43,659 bases of DNA, from the NCBI GenBank assembly GCA_012960845.1, contig DUAN01000003.1, positions 6,154 through 49,812 on the forward strand, in the 5' to 3' direction. Positions 28,331 through 37,698 of the stretch are shown here, piece by piece. Every line of letters starts with the position of its first letter. Within the stretch, counting starts at the first letter, position 1. This stretch comes from Planctomycetota bacterium. GTDB lineage: Bacteria > Planctomycetota > UBA8108 > UBA1146. A program made the translations under genes and the position numbers. The notes beneath the pieces were generated by a model. It was not told where the DNA came from. It saw only the letters and a program-made list of their open reading frames with translations, and ran no database searches.

Positions 28331-29787
28331 CGGATGAATCCGCTCTCATTACGCCCTGGCAGGGCAGGCCAGAAGATGGAAAAGCCTCGTCCCAGAAGGT
28401 TTGATCTGGCAAACGATCCCCACCAGCGAGAGTCGAGGCTGGATGGACTGTTGTCTCCCAGTACGAAGTACCGATCTTCTTCGATCTTGAACGGTTTCGA
28501 TGTTGCATGCTGAGCGGCCTGAGTCCAGTGCTGATCCCTGTAGAGTTGGACCGATTCGATGAATCCTCCGCAATTGACCGCCGAGATGGCGAATCCGCTG
28601 ACCGGCTGTTGGGCTACCACTCTTCTGACTCCTGAATCGAATTCAGACTCGGGCAGCTCAACATTGGCGAGTAGTTCTCCATCGATGAGCAGTCGCATGG
28701 TTCGATCGACGATCTGAGCCTCGATCTGGTAATCCCTACCGGGTTCCAGGATGAGATCTTCTACCTGGCCGAGAGTGACGATTTCCTCTCCCGGTCTCAA
28801 CAGTAACAGTTCAGTATCTCCCGATTTGAACGGGAAAGAGAAGCGGTATTCAGCGGGTTGGTTCCAGATGGAGATGTTGAGTCGTGCCGGGGATGGGTGT
28901 CGACCACGAGTTGCATTCAGAGTGGTTTTTAGTGAGATGTCTCGGACCGGACTGACTCGCCTGTTCGAATTCATGGCGTTGTAGTTGTAGCGATTGTCGA
29001 TGTCTCGAGTGTATCGAAGTTCACCTTCATCTTGGATCTGGTTAAATCCCCAACCGCCATCCTTCGGCTCCCAGCCAGCCGATGTGGTCCATGGGGGATC
29101 GATCAGTCCTTGTTCCTCGACGCTACTGTCGTGGATCAGCGTCCAGAAGTGGCGCTGGGTCTCATTGGGCTTGGATGAAAGTACTCCATCGATCCACACA
29201 TCTCCGTCGATAATCCGGATCGTCTCGCCCGGCAAGCCGGCCAACCTCTTGATGTAATTGCGCTCACGGTTGAACTTGAAGACCACCACATCCCAGCGCT
29301 TGGGCTCCTGCCAATCATAGGCGAATTTGTCGACCAAGATCTTGTTGCCACCCAGGATGTCGGAATATTCGACGACTACCGGAAAGATGTAGGTGCACTC
29401 GCGACACCAGGTTTGTATTGAGGTAGCGCTCGCCCTTCGCAGGGACTCTGCCGCTGGATGAGTCTGCTTGCACGCAGGACATGTGATGTTGGCCTTTCCT
29501 GCGGTGGCCACCTTGATGGGGATCCCTTTCTCAGGGCAGAGGCCATCATATATTTCCAGGTAACTTCTCAGTTGAATCTTGTTGGTGAGACTGTCGCTAC
29601 TGATACCCACATGGTTTTTGGTACCACAGTTGGGGCATTCGGGCGATACATGAAGACCGTTGAGGCCAGGGGCCATCGAGCCGGTTGGAATTTCGTAGGA
29701 CTCGACGAAGAAGTGGCGGATCACCAGTGCCAGTAGTATGGCCACGGTCAGTGCTTCTATATTTTCTCGCAGTGCGCGCCATTTCAC
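28327..29787 (-). CDS. lepB: Signal peptidase I with Cys-rich and lectin-like insertions
   Basis: ESYEIPTGSMAP (Ser box), NYIKRLAGLPGETIRI (Lys box), VLGDNSPSSLDSRWWG; 486 aa. Confidence 0.9.
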   Translation of the reverse strand: MKWRALRENIEALTVAILLALVIRHFFVESYEIPTGSMAPGLNGLHVSPECPNCGTKNHVGISSDSLTNKIQLRSYLEIYDGLCPEKGIPIKVATAGKANITCPACKQTHPAAESLRRASATSIQTWCRECTYIFPVVVEYSDILGGNKILVDKFAYDWQEPKRWDVVVFKFNRERNYIKRLAGLPGETIRIIDGDVWIDGVLSSKPNETQRHFWTLIHDSSVEEQGLIDPPWTTSAGWEPKDGGWGFNQIQDEGELRYTRDIDNRYNYNAMNSNRRVSPVRDISLKTTLNATRGRHPSPARLNISIWNQPAEYRFSFPFKSGDTELLLLRPGEEIVTLGQVEDLILEPGRDYQIEAQIVDRTMRLLIDGELLANVELPESEFDSGVRRVVAQQPVSGFAISAVNCGGFIESVQLYRDQHWTQAAQHATSKPFKIEEDRYFVLGDNSPSSLDSRWWGSFARSNLLGRGFSIFWPALPGRNESGFIR

Positions 29788-31604
29788 TTTTTCTTGTCCT
29801 CCTCATCGAGCCGCAGGATCGCCATGAATGCATCTTGAGGGATGGCAACGCTTCCCACCTGCTTCATGCGCTTCTTCCCTTCCTTCTGCTTCTCAAGCAG
29901 TTTTCTTTTCCTCGAGATGTCGCCGCCGTAGCACTTCGCCGTAACATTTTTCATCAATGCGCGAATTGTTTCACGGGCGATGATCTTCCCTCCGATGGAA
30001 GCCTGGAGAGCGACCTGGAACATGTGTCGAGGGATCACATTTTTCAGTTTCTTGAGTAACAGCCGCCCTTTTCTCTCGGCGATATCCTTATGGATGATGA
30101 CGCTGAGAGCATCTACAGATTCTCCGTTGACCAGGATGTTGAGCCTCACGAGGCTATCCTTGCGATAACGATTGAAGGTGTAGTCGAGAGTCCCGTATCC
30201 GCGGGTCGATGATTTCAATTTGTCGTAGAAGTCAGAGATGATTTCTGCGAGCGGCGCTTCGTAGCTCATCTGGACCCTGGTAGGGGACAGGTAATCGGTT
30301 TTCTTCCACTCGCCGCGTTTTTCGTCCATCAGTTTCATCACTGCTCCGATGAACTCGGTGGGAACGATGATGTGAGCATCGACGATCGGTTCTCGGATTT
30401 CTTCGACGAGCATCACGTCGGGTAACTGGCTGGGACTGTCGATGAGAAGGGTCTTCTGATCTTTCTGGAGGATCTCGTAGGTGACGGTGGGGGCGGTCTG
30501 GACCACCGAGATGCCAGATTCTCGCTCGAGGCGCTCTTGTACAATTTCCATGTGAAGCAAACCGAGGAATCCGCAGCGGAATCCGAACCCCAGGGCATCG
30601 GATGATTCGGGTAAGAAGGTGAAGGAGGGGTCATTGAGCCACAATTTGTCGAGAGCGGTGCGGAGATCTTCGTAGTCTCCACTCTCAGCGGGGTACGTGC
30701 CGCAATAAACCATCGGATTGGGATTCTTGAAACCTGCCAGGCTCTCGGTGGCCCCATTGAGTCTGGTGGTCACCGTGTCACCGATCCTGACATCGTGGAT
30801 CGTCTTGATGCTGGCAAAGAAGTAGCCCACCTCACCAGCCTCGAGGATTCCTGTAGGGGTCATTCCAGGGGTGAAGACTCCCACATCGTCGACCAGGTAC
30901 TTGCGCCCCGAGGACATCAGGATGACGTCTTCTCCTTTTCGCAGAACTCCCTGCTTGACGCATACATAGATGATCACTCCCCGATATTCGTCGTAGTGGG
31001 AGTCGAAGATGAGCGCCTGGAGAGGGGCCGCTCTCTCGCCTTTCGGATGAGGTACAAAAGTGGTGATCGCCTCCAGTAACTCATCGATTCCGACACCCGA
31101 TTTCGCCGAGCAGCGGATCGACTCTCCCTTTTTGAATCCAAAGGTCTGTGTCATTTCTTCATCGATTTCATCGGGTCGTGCAGTGTTGAGGTCGATCTTG
31201 TTCATCACAGGGATGATTTCCAGGTTTCCTTCGATGGCCAGGAATGCATTGGCGACCGTTTGAGCCTCCACTCCCTGCGCCGCATCGACGACCAGTAGCG
31301 CCCCCTCACAAGCAGCCAGGCTGCGAGAGACCTCGTATCCGAAATCGACATGCCCGGGGGTGTCGATCAGGTTTAACTGGTAGGTGAGACCATCGTCGGC
31401 GGTGTATTCCATCCTGACACTCTTTGCCTTGATGGTGATCCCTCGTTCTTTTTCCAGATCCATGTCATCGAGTAACTGGTTCTTGAAATCTCGTTCGTTG
31501 ATGGTCTCTGTTTTTAACAGCAGTCGATCCGCCAGTGTCGATTTGCCATGGTCGATGTGAGCCACGATGGAAAAATTGCGGATTCGCTCGATGGGGAAGC
31601 TCAT
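29784..31604 (-). CDS. lepA: Elongation factor 4 (LepA)
   Basis: IRNFSIVAHIDHGKSTLADRLL, DTPGHVDFGYEVSRSLAACEGALLVVDAAQGVEAQTVAN, GFGFRCGFLGLLHMEIVQERLERE, C-terminal VTAKCYGGDISRKRKLLEKQKEGKKRMKQVG. Confidence 0.98.
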   Translation of the reverse strand: MSFPIERIRNFSIVAHIDHGKSTLADRLLLKTETINERDFKNQLLDDMDLEKERGITIKAKSVRMEYTADDGLTYQLNLIDTPGHVDFGYEVSRSLAACEGALLVVDAAQGVEAQTVANAFLAIEGNLEIIPVMNKIDLNTARPDEIDEEMTQTFGFKKGESIRCSAKSGVGIDELLEAITTFVPHPKGERAAPLQALIFDSHYDEYRGVIIYVCVKQGVLRKGEDVILMSSGRKYLVDDVGVFTPGMTPTGILEAGEVGYFFASIKTIHDVRIGDTVTTRLNGATESLAGFKNPNPMVYCGTYPAESGDYEDLRTALDKLWLNDPSFTFLPESSDALGFGFRCGFLGLLHMEIVQERLERESGISVVQTAPTVTYEILQKDQKTLLIDSPSQLPDVMLVEEIREPIVDAHIIVPTEFIGAVMKLMDEKRGEWKKTDYLSPTRVQMSYEAPLAEIISDFYDKLKSSTRGYGTLDYTFNRYRKDSLVRLNILVNGESVDALSVIIHKDIAERKGRLLLKKLKNVIPRHMFQVALQASIGGKIIARETIRALMKNVTAKCYGGDISRKRKLLEKQKEGKKRMKQVGSVAIPQDAFMAILRLDEEDKKK

Positions 31605-32320
31605 CAGGAGCCGCCCGTCAGATCGAATTGCTGGTACAACTCGCTGAATCGGCGCAAGGCGCGTCCTCGGTGGCTGATGGCGTCCTTCTCGGCGGCCTCG
31701 AGCTGGGCAAAGGTCCGCGTTTCACCTTCGGGAACGAAGATCGGGTCATAGCCAAAGCCAGCACTTCCCTCGACCTTCTGGGTGATCGATCCGGGGCAGC
31801 CTTCTTCGACCGTCAAGAGGACCTGATCGCCGTCGCAGAGAGCGATGACACACCTGAATTGAGCACTTCTCTGCGCTGTGGGAACTCCACTCAGTTGATC
31901 GAGCACCTTGGTCATATTCTCCTCGAAGGTGGCGTTCTCTCCGGCCCAGCGAGCGGTATGAACACCCGGTGCTCCGTCGAGAGCCGTGACCATCAATCCC
32001 GTATCATCCGCCATCGCGGGCAGGCCACTCCAGATGGAAAAAGCCTGTGCCTTGATGATGGCGTTTTCCAGCAGCGTTTCTCCATCCTCGACGGGATCGG
32101 GAGCCGCGGATCCGACGGTGGCTTCCAGCTGAGAAGGGACCATCAGATGGGCAAATCCTTCGGGTAGTGCACGACGAATTTCGTCGTGCTTATGGAGATT
32201 ACCCGATGCGATGAGCAGAGATCGTGGTGGTGGAGGGGTCAAGCGGTCTCCGGATTTTGATGCGGGGAGGGTCCCCTGAGGGTATGGGCTCGACGCCGAT
32301 GCTACGGAAGGGAGCAGCAA
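31604..32320 (-). CDS. rdgB: XTP/dITP diphosphatase (RdgB/HAM1 family); start uncertain
   Basis: LLIASGNLHKHDEIRRAL, DTGLMVTALDGAPGVHTARWAG, EGSAGFGYDPIFVPEGETRTFAQL, SHRGRALRRF. Confidence 0.92.
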   Translation of the reverse strand: MLLPSVASASSPYPQGTLPASKSGDRLTPPPPRSLLIASGNLHKHDEIRRALPEGFAHLMVPSQLEATVGSAAPDPVEDGETLLENAIIKAQAFSIWSGLPAMADDTGLMVTALDGAPGVHTARWAGENATFEENMTKVLDQLSGVPTAQRSAQFRCVIALCDGDQVLLTVEEGCPGSITQKVEGSAGFGYDPIFVPEGETRTFAQLEAAEKDAISHRGRALRRFSELYQQFDLTGGS

Positions 32321-32418
32321 TCCGCAAGGAGACTCGAGATGCCTCCTGGAACTGATTTGAGGCCTGGAAATGGCGCAGATGGTCGATCCTCAGGGCAATC
32401 GTGGCAGCGGAGGATCCG

Positions 32419-33138
32419 CTACGGGCGAATCGGTGCAATCCGATCGGAGAGTTGTTTGCCGACCTGGGCGATTCCGCCTCGTGCCGCTTCGATCACCTCC
32501 TGCAGCACTTCCATGGCAACCGGGCCATTCTCACAACCGCCGACCACCTCCACCACTTCGCCAGTGGCAGTGCCAATCAGGTTCAGATCCAGCGAGGCAC
32601 CACTGTCCTCCTGGTAGTCGAGATCGACTCTCAGCGAGTTCTGATAGACGCCGGCACTCATCGCCAGGATCAGCGCCCGACGCGGGTCGGTGGCGAAGAT
32701 GCCGCTCGCTAGGTGCTGCTCGACCAGCAAGCCCAGCGCCACCGTGGTGGCATTGATGGAGGCGGTGCGAGTGCCTCCATCCGCATGAAGCACGTCGCAG
32801 TCGACCCGGATGGTGTAGCCGGGCATCAGGGAGAGGTCGAGCCCGGCTCGCAGCGCGCGACCGACCAGCCGACGAATTTCAATCGCTCGCCCATCGGGGG
32901 TGCTTTTGTTGACTCGTTCGAGCCTCGGCGTGACGGAATAGGGCATCATCTGATAGTCCGCAGTGGCCCACCCTTGTCCTGGAGTCATCCACTTGGGTGT
33001 ACCTTCCTCGAGAGTGGCGATGCACAGAATCGTGGTGCCTCCACAACGATATTGAACACTCGACTGGATCTCGGGAATCACAGCGGTAGACACTTCAATC
33101 GGGCGGGGGGCATCATTGCTTCGGTTTTCGCGTGCCAT
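32419..33138 (-). CDS. rph: Ribonuclease PH
   Basis: SVQYRCGGTTILCIATLEEGTP, DGRAIEIRRLVGRALRAGLDLSLMPGYTIRVDCDVLHADGGTRTASINATTVAL. Confidence 0.95.
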   Translation of the reverse strand: MARENRSNDAPRPIEVSTAVIPEIQSSVQYRCGGTTILCIATLEEGTPKWMTPGQGWATADYQMMPYSVTPRLERVNKSTPDGRAIEIRRLVGRALRAGLDLSLMPGYTIRVDCDVLHADGGTRTASINATTVALGLLVEQHLASGIFATDPRRALILAMSAGVYQNSLRVDLDYQEDSGASLDLNLIGTATGEVVEVVGGCENGPVAMEVLQEVIEAARGGIAQVGKQLSDRIAPIRP

Positions 33139-33295
33139 TCAGGATGATCCTCTCGGTTTCAGATTCAGCAATCGTAACTCAAGATCGGTCGGTTGGGGCG
33201 ATTTCTCCCCGGAAACGGAGTAGAATCCGTCTGTTGTGACGGTGTAGCAAGACTTGCACTCCAGCAGGTAGAGAACAGCGAAAGAGAGCCGCAAC

Positions 33296-34504
33296 ATGCG
33301 AATTCTGGTGGTGGGTGGAGCGGGTTATATCGGTAGCCATTGCGTCCTGGAATGCCTTCGAGAGGGCCATGAGGTGGTGGTCCTGGATGACCTCCGTGCC
33401 GGCCACCGTGAGGCGATTCAGGATGTGGAACTGATTGAAGGAAGTACCCACAATCCGAGCACCCTTCGCTCTGCTTTCGAGGCGCATCGATTCGATGCTG
33501 TGTTCAACCTCGCGGCATCGTGTAGCGTCCCAGAATCGGTGCAGATTCCTGCTGCTTATTATCACAACAATCTTGCAGGCACTCTAAATCTGGTCGAAGC
33601 GATGCTCCAGGCCGAGGTTTCGGTGCTGATCCATTCATCGACTGCGGCGGTGTATGGAGATCCTGAAGTGACCCCGATCCCTGAATCGCATCGACGCCAT
33701 CCGGTCAATCCATATGGAGATTCGAAACGGATCGTCGAGGAATCGTTGACCGCCATCGCTCAACGACATCCGCTTCAGCATGTCTGCCTGAGGTATTTCA
33801 ATGCAGCAGGCGCAGATGCCTCGGGTTTGATTGGCGAGGATCACGCAGATGAGAGTCATCTGATTCCGTTGCTCCTGCAATGTGCTCTTGGGATTCGCGA
33901 TCAGTTCATCATCTTTGGCACTGATTGGGACACTCCGGATGGCACCTGCGTGAGGGATTTTGTCCATGTCACGGATATCGCAAGAGCTCACCTGAAGGCA
34001 CTGGGTCGCATCGACCGGGTTGCCGGTGAGTCGATCAATCTCGGTTCTGCAGCGGGGGCTTCGGTTCGAGAGGTGGTGGAAGCAGCAAAGTCCGTCACCG
34101 AAATCGATTTCAAGGTGGTCGAGGAGGGACGCCGAGATGGTGATCCAGCAACCTTGCTCGCTTCCAATCTGAAGGCGAAGGAACTACTGGGATGGACTCC
34201 TGACCACAGCGAAATGTCCCTGATCATGGAAACTGCGTGGCGCTGGCACCGAATGCATCCGACCGGATACAGCAGTACTCGTCAGCCTCTGGGCGATGGC
34301 AGCACTCGCTTTGGAGATCTTGCCGTTCGACTCGGGTTCGTCACTCGGGAGGATGTCGATCGAGTTGTGGTGGAACAACAGCGACTGGAAAACAGTGGTC
34401 GTGGACGCAAGATGATGGGGTTGTGCATGGTCGAGATGGGCCTTCTCTCGACCACCCAGTTGGTTGAAGTTCTGCGCCATTACGAGAAGGGGGACATCCG
34501 ATGA
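33296..34504 (+). CDS. galE: UDP-glucose 4-epimerase-like protein with C-terminal extension
   Basis: MRILVVGGAGYIGSHCVLECLREGHEVVVLDDL, AAVYGDPE, NPYGDSKRIVEE, LRYFNAAGAD, LLGWTPDHS; extra ~75 aa C-terminus. Confidence 0.9.
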   Translation: MRILVVGGAGYIGSHCVLECLREGHEVVVLDDLRAGHREAIQDVELIEGSTHNPSTLRSAFEAHRFDAVFNLAASCSVPESVQIPAAYYHNNLAGTLNLVEAMLQAEVSVLIHSSTAAVYGDPEVTPIPESHRRHPVNPYGDSKRIVEESLTAIAQRHPLQHVCLRYFNAAGADASGLIGEDHADESHLIPLLLQCALGIRDQFIIFGTDWDTPDGTCVRDFVHVTDIARAHLKALGRIDRVAGESINLGSAAGASVREVVEAAKSVTEIDFKVVEEGRRDGDPATLLASNLKAKELLGWTPDHSEMSLIMETAWRWHRMHPTGYSSTRQPLGDGSTRFGDLAVRLGFVTREDVDRVVVEQQRLENSGRGRKMMGLCMVEMGLLSTTQLVEVLRHYEKGDIR

Positions 34505-35544
34505 ATCGTCGATTCCTGATATGGGTGCTGGGAGTCTCGGTGCTGGTGAGTGGCTGTTCCCTGGCAACTTCGGATGGCGTGCGGGAGTCATACCCGGTTT
34601 CGATCGAGTCATCGGCTGGGGGGGCCGGGGATGCTGCAACGTCGCACGAGGGTGCGCGGATCCTGGCTCGGGTCGGACGAGATATCATCACGGATGAGAA
34701 ACTCAAAGCACGAATTCTCGAGCGCTACTACGGGCCAAGGGCCCTCAATGGGCTGGTCAGGGAATCGCTCTTCAGTGCTGAAGCGGAGCATCTGGGAATC
34801 CGTATCGATGCGAAGCAGATCGCCGAGCGAGTGGAGCAGGAGTTGACCGTAATTCTCGGAGAGAGTTTTGTCGCGCGCCGCAGGGCGTTGGCTCAACTGG
34901 AAGCGCAGGGCCTGGTCGAGAGTGACTTGCGTCGGGAAATTGCACTGGAAGTGGGCCCCGCACTGTTGATCCAGTCGGTGGTGTCTCATCACATCCAGAT
35001 CGAGGAGGAGGAAATCCTCGATCTCTGGAGAGTCACCTGGAAAGAACCACGGCGCAGAGTCGATCACATGGCATTCCCCATCGATGCTGCGGATACTGAT
35101 CTTCGCGAACGGATTCAGCGCTGGGCAGTGATCACTGCAGATGAGTTGCGTGCCGGAACTCCGCTGGAGTCTGCCGTGGAACTTCCAGTCGGAATCCAGC
35201 AGAAGTTTGCCCCGAGGATCGGTAGTGGCTGGATCCGTGAATCGGAGCTGGCCGGGAATGCGGCCTTTTTCGAGGTGTTTCAGGTCGCAGAGGGTGAGGT
35301 CCTGGGACCGATCGAAGAGGTCGATTTTGGTTGGCATCTGTTCCGGGTGGTGGAGACGCTGCCGTTGAAACGATTTTCGGAAGTGCGGGAGGAACTGCTC
35401 CAGCAACTTCGGGATGAACCTGTGTCGGATGAAGACGTGCTGGCCGTCGAGGCGATGATCAGAAAAAGGATCCCGGTTCGAATCGAGTCGACTTCGGTCT
35501 TTACCGCAGTTTCTGCCGGCGCGAACCGTTCAAAAGGAGATTGA
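34501..35544 (+). CDS. SurA/PrsA-like peptidylprolyl isomerase lipoprotein
   Basis: Lipobox VLVSGCS; SurA_N-like ILARVGRDIITDEKLKARI...ALNGLVRESLFSAEAEHLGIRI; C-terminal FQVAEGEVLGPIEEVDFGWHLFRVVETLPLKRFSEVREEL. Confidence 0.82.
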   Translation: MNRRFLIWVLGVSVLVSGCSLATSDGVRESYPVSIESSAGGAGDAATSHEGARILARVGRDIITDEKLKARILERYYGPRALNGLVRESLFSAEAEHLGIRIDAKQIAERVEQELTVILGESFVARRRALAQLEAQGLVESDLRREIALEVGPALLIQSVVSHHIQIEEEEILDLWRVTWKEPRRRVDHMAFPIDAADTDLRERIQRWAVITADELRAGTPLESAVELPVGIQQKFAPRIGSGWIRESELAGNAAFFEVFQVAEGEVLGPIEEVDFGWHLFRVVETLPLKRFSEVREELLQQLRDEPVSDEDVLAVEAMIRKRIPVRIESTSVFTAVSAGANRSKGD

Positions 35545-36371
35545 TGATTTCTCGAGATACTCAAGGTCAAGAAGTGAAAGTCACCAACGGCGACCGGAAC
35601 TCGCTTGCGCAAGACGCTGTCGAGGAAGTTGCAGAGGTCGTTCTCGAAGGGGAGGCGTTGCAGTCGACCATCGAAGCGATCCTGTTCGCCTCGGCCGAGC
35701 CGGTCAGCCGACGCCGCTTGAATGCGATGTTAAAGGAAGCTCCCAAAGGGGCGGTCAAGGAAGCGCTGCTGGCCCTCGAGGCCCAGTTGATCACGACTTC
35801 CCGGGGTTACCTGCTACACGAAGATGGAACTGGTTTACGACTCCTGACCAAGCCGGAATACGCACCGTATGTCGCACGATTACGCGGAGAACGGCGGCGG
35901 ATTCGCCTCAGTTCAGCAGCGTTCGAGACCTTGGCGGTGATCGCTTATCGACAACCGGTGCGGCGCTCCGATCTGGAAGCGGTTCGCGGGGTTCAGTGCG
36001 GACCCATCCTCAAGAATCTGATGGAGTGGGGACTGGTCCGGGTGGTGGGGCAGGACGATTCGATCGGACGACCGTTGCTGTATGGCACGACCTCGGAATT
36101 TCTCGAATTACTGGGACTTTCTGGCCTCGATGCCCTTCCCGAGCCGGAGCGGCTACGCGAGCAGGGCTCGGACCGTGGATTGGAGATCCTCGATGGATTA
36201 CTCGAGGGGGAGGCCCCCCAGGGTGTCGATTCTGAGGAGGATCCACCCCCTTCAAGTTCCGGGAAGAAGGAGGACTCCATCGCAGATGTAGGGGCCCCTG
36301 AGAAGGAGGTGCCCACTCCAGAGGAAGAAGATCTCGACGACTGGGTCCCCGATGGGTGGGTAGAGGAATAG
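35544..36371 (+). CDS. scpB: Segregation and condensation protein B
   Basis: STIEAILFASAEPVSRRRLNAML, FETLAVIAYRQPVRRSDLEAVRGVQCGPILKNLMEWGLVRVVGQDDSIGRPLLYGTTSEFLELLGL. Confidence 0.92.
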   Translation: MISRDTQGQEVKVTNGDRNSLAQDAVEEVAEVVLEGEALQSTIEAILFASAEPVSRRRLNAMLKEAPKGAVKEALLALEAQLITTSRGYLLHEDGTGLRLLTKPEYAPYVARLRGERRRIRLSSAAFETLAVIAYRQPVRRSDLEAVRGVQCGPILKNLMEWGLVRVVGQDDSIGRPLLYGTTSEFLELLGLSGLDALPEPERLREQGSDRGLEILDGLLEGEAPQGVDSEEDPPPSSSGKKEDSIADVGAPEKEVPTPEEEDLDDWVPDGWVEE

Positions 36372-36427
36372 CCATTCTTCGGTCGGCTTGACACCCCGAG
36401 GGGGCTGGCTAACATTGGCCCTTCTGC

Positions 36428-36501
36428 GCGCCGGTAGCTCAACTGGATAGAGCACCTGACTACGGATCAGGAGGTTGGGGGTTCGAATCCTCCCCGGCGT
36501 G
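36428..36501 (+). tRNA. tRNA-Arg(ACG), 3' CCA not encoded
   Basis: Cloverleaf: acceptor GCGCCGG/CCGGCGT, D arm GCTC..GAGC, anticodon arm CCTGA-CTACGGA-TCAGG, T arm GGGGG-TTCGAAT-CCTCC. Confidence 0.95.
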
Positions 36502-36536
36502 CTTGTTTGTTTCCTGTGCAGCAGGAAAGGACCTCG

Positions 36537-37028
36537 GTGGGCGTCTCCTGGCTGGATCAAGATCCCGATCGTATCCACATGCAGTGGGCTCTTGAGGAAG
36601 CTCGAGCTGCCGAAGAGGATGGGGAAGTCCCGGTCGGGGCGGTGATCGTTCACCCTCAGCTGGGGGTGATCGGCCGGGCGCGTAACTCCAAGGAATCCCT
36701 GCGCGATCCTACCGCTCACGCCGAGATCCTGGCCATCGGACAGGCTGCTTCGGCGGTCGAAGGATGGCGGTTGGAGGGAACCACCCTCTACTGCACCCTG
36801 GAGCCGTGCCCGATGTGTGCTGGAGCGATTCTTCAGGCGCGGATCGAGCGGGTGGTGTTCGGAGCGTCCGATTCGCGCTGGGGAGCGGTGGAAACAAAAT
36901 TAAAGATTTTCGAACCGGGTCTTTTCAACCATGATGTGACCTGGACTGCCGGAGTGTTCGGCGAAGAATCGGGTGAAATGCTACGATCCTTCTTCAAGGA
37001 TCGTCGGAACCCCCCGAACGAGAAGTAG
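36537..37028 (+). CDS. tadA: tRNA-specific adenosine deaminase TadA (GTG start preferred; alternative start at 36507)
   Basis: GEVPVGAVIV, DPTAHAEILAI, CTLEPCPMCAGAILQARIERVVFGA. Confidence 0.93.
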   Translation: MGVSWLDQDPDRIHMQWALEEARAAEEDGEVPVGAVIVHPQLGVIGRARNSKESLRDPTAHAEILAIGQAASAVEGWRLEGTTLYCTLEPCPMCAGAILQARIERVVFGASDSRWGAVETKLKIFEPGLFNHDVTWTAGVFGEESGEMLRSFFKDRRNPPNEK

Positions 37029-37045
37029 TGTTCGATAGTGAGCGC

Positions 37046-37138
<93 letters not shown>

Positions 37139-37235
37139 CGATCCGGATGACGAACTCGATTCGATAGCGGATCGGGGAGTACTGGAATTGCTGCGGATTC
37201 CGGTGAAAATGACCGCGCAGAACAAGGATGCATCG

Positions 37236-37325
<90 letters not shown>

Positions 37326-37487
37326 ACCTTGTTCTTTGACTATACATTGAGTTCTTTGACGAGACATGGAATGGAAGGACGCCCTCCAGTGGGTGTTCTT
37401 GCCGTTGGATGCAACAGGGTTGGTCTCCACCGCTGCAGTCGAGGTATTCCTGCGGTGGAGCTGGCTCGATGAAGTGATGAATGAATT

Positions 37488-37577
37488 CCGGGGTCCGGGC
37501 GACTGGCGGCCCGTGACCTGGTCAGGCCTTGACGGGAGCAGCCAACTCGGCCCCCGTTGGTGTGCTTCGGGCTCCGG
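37488..37577 (+). ncRNA. ffs: Signal recognition particle RNA, small (4.5S-like) type
   Basis: Helix 8 core GACCTGGTCAGGCCTTGACGGGAGCAGCC with UGAC (URRC-class) apical loop; ends CCGGGGTCCG / CGGGCTCCGG pair over 10 positions; followed by TCTTTTTCTT; lies upstream of dnaX. Confidence 0.85.
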
Positions 37578-37587
37578 TCTTTTTCTT
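37578..37587 (+). terminator. T-rich tract after the closing SRP RNA helix
   Basis: CTCCGG-TCTTTTTCTT. Confidence 0.55.
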
Positions 37588-37698
37588 CAGGACTGTCCTC
37601 ATCTTTTTGACCAGAAACACCCCTAGGCTGTGGAATCATCTGATTCCAGTTTGGATCAGAGGCTTGCAGAAGCCCCTGACCACTGTTCAGATGTCACC

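Noticed and set aside
37331-37360. Direct repeat GTTCTTTGAC x2 after the second tRNA-Ser as a promoter or integration site
   Set aside because: Only 10 bp, no integrase or boundary repeat; -35-like TTGAC lacks a convincing -10.
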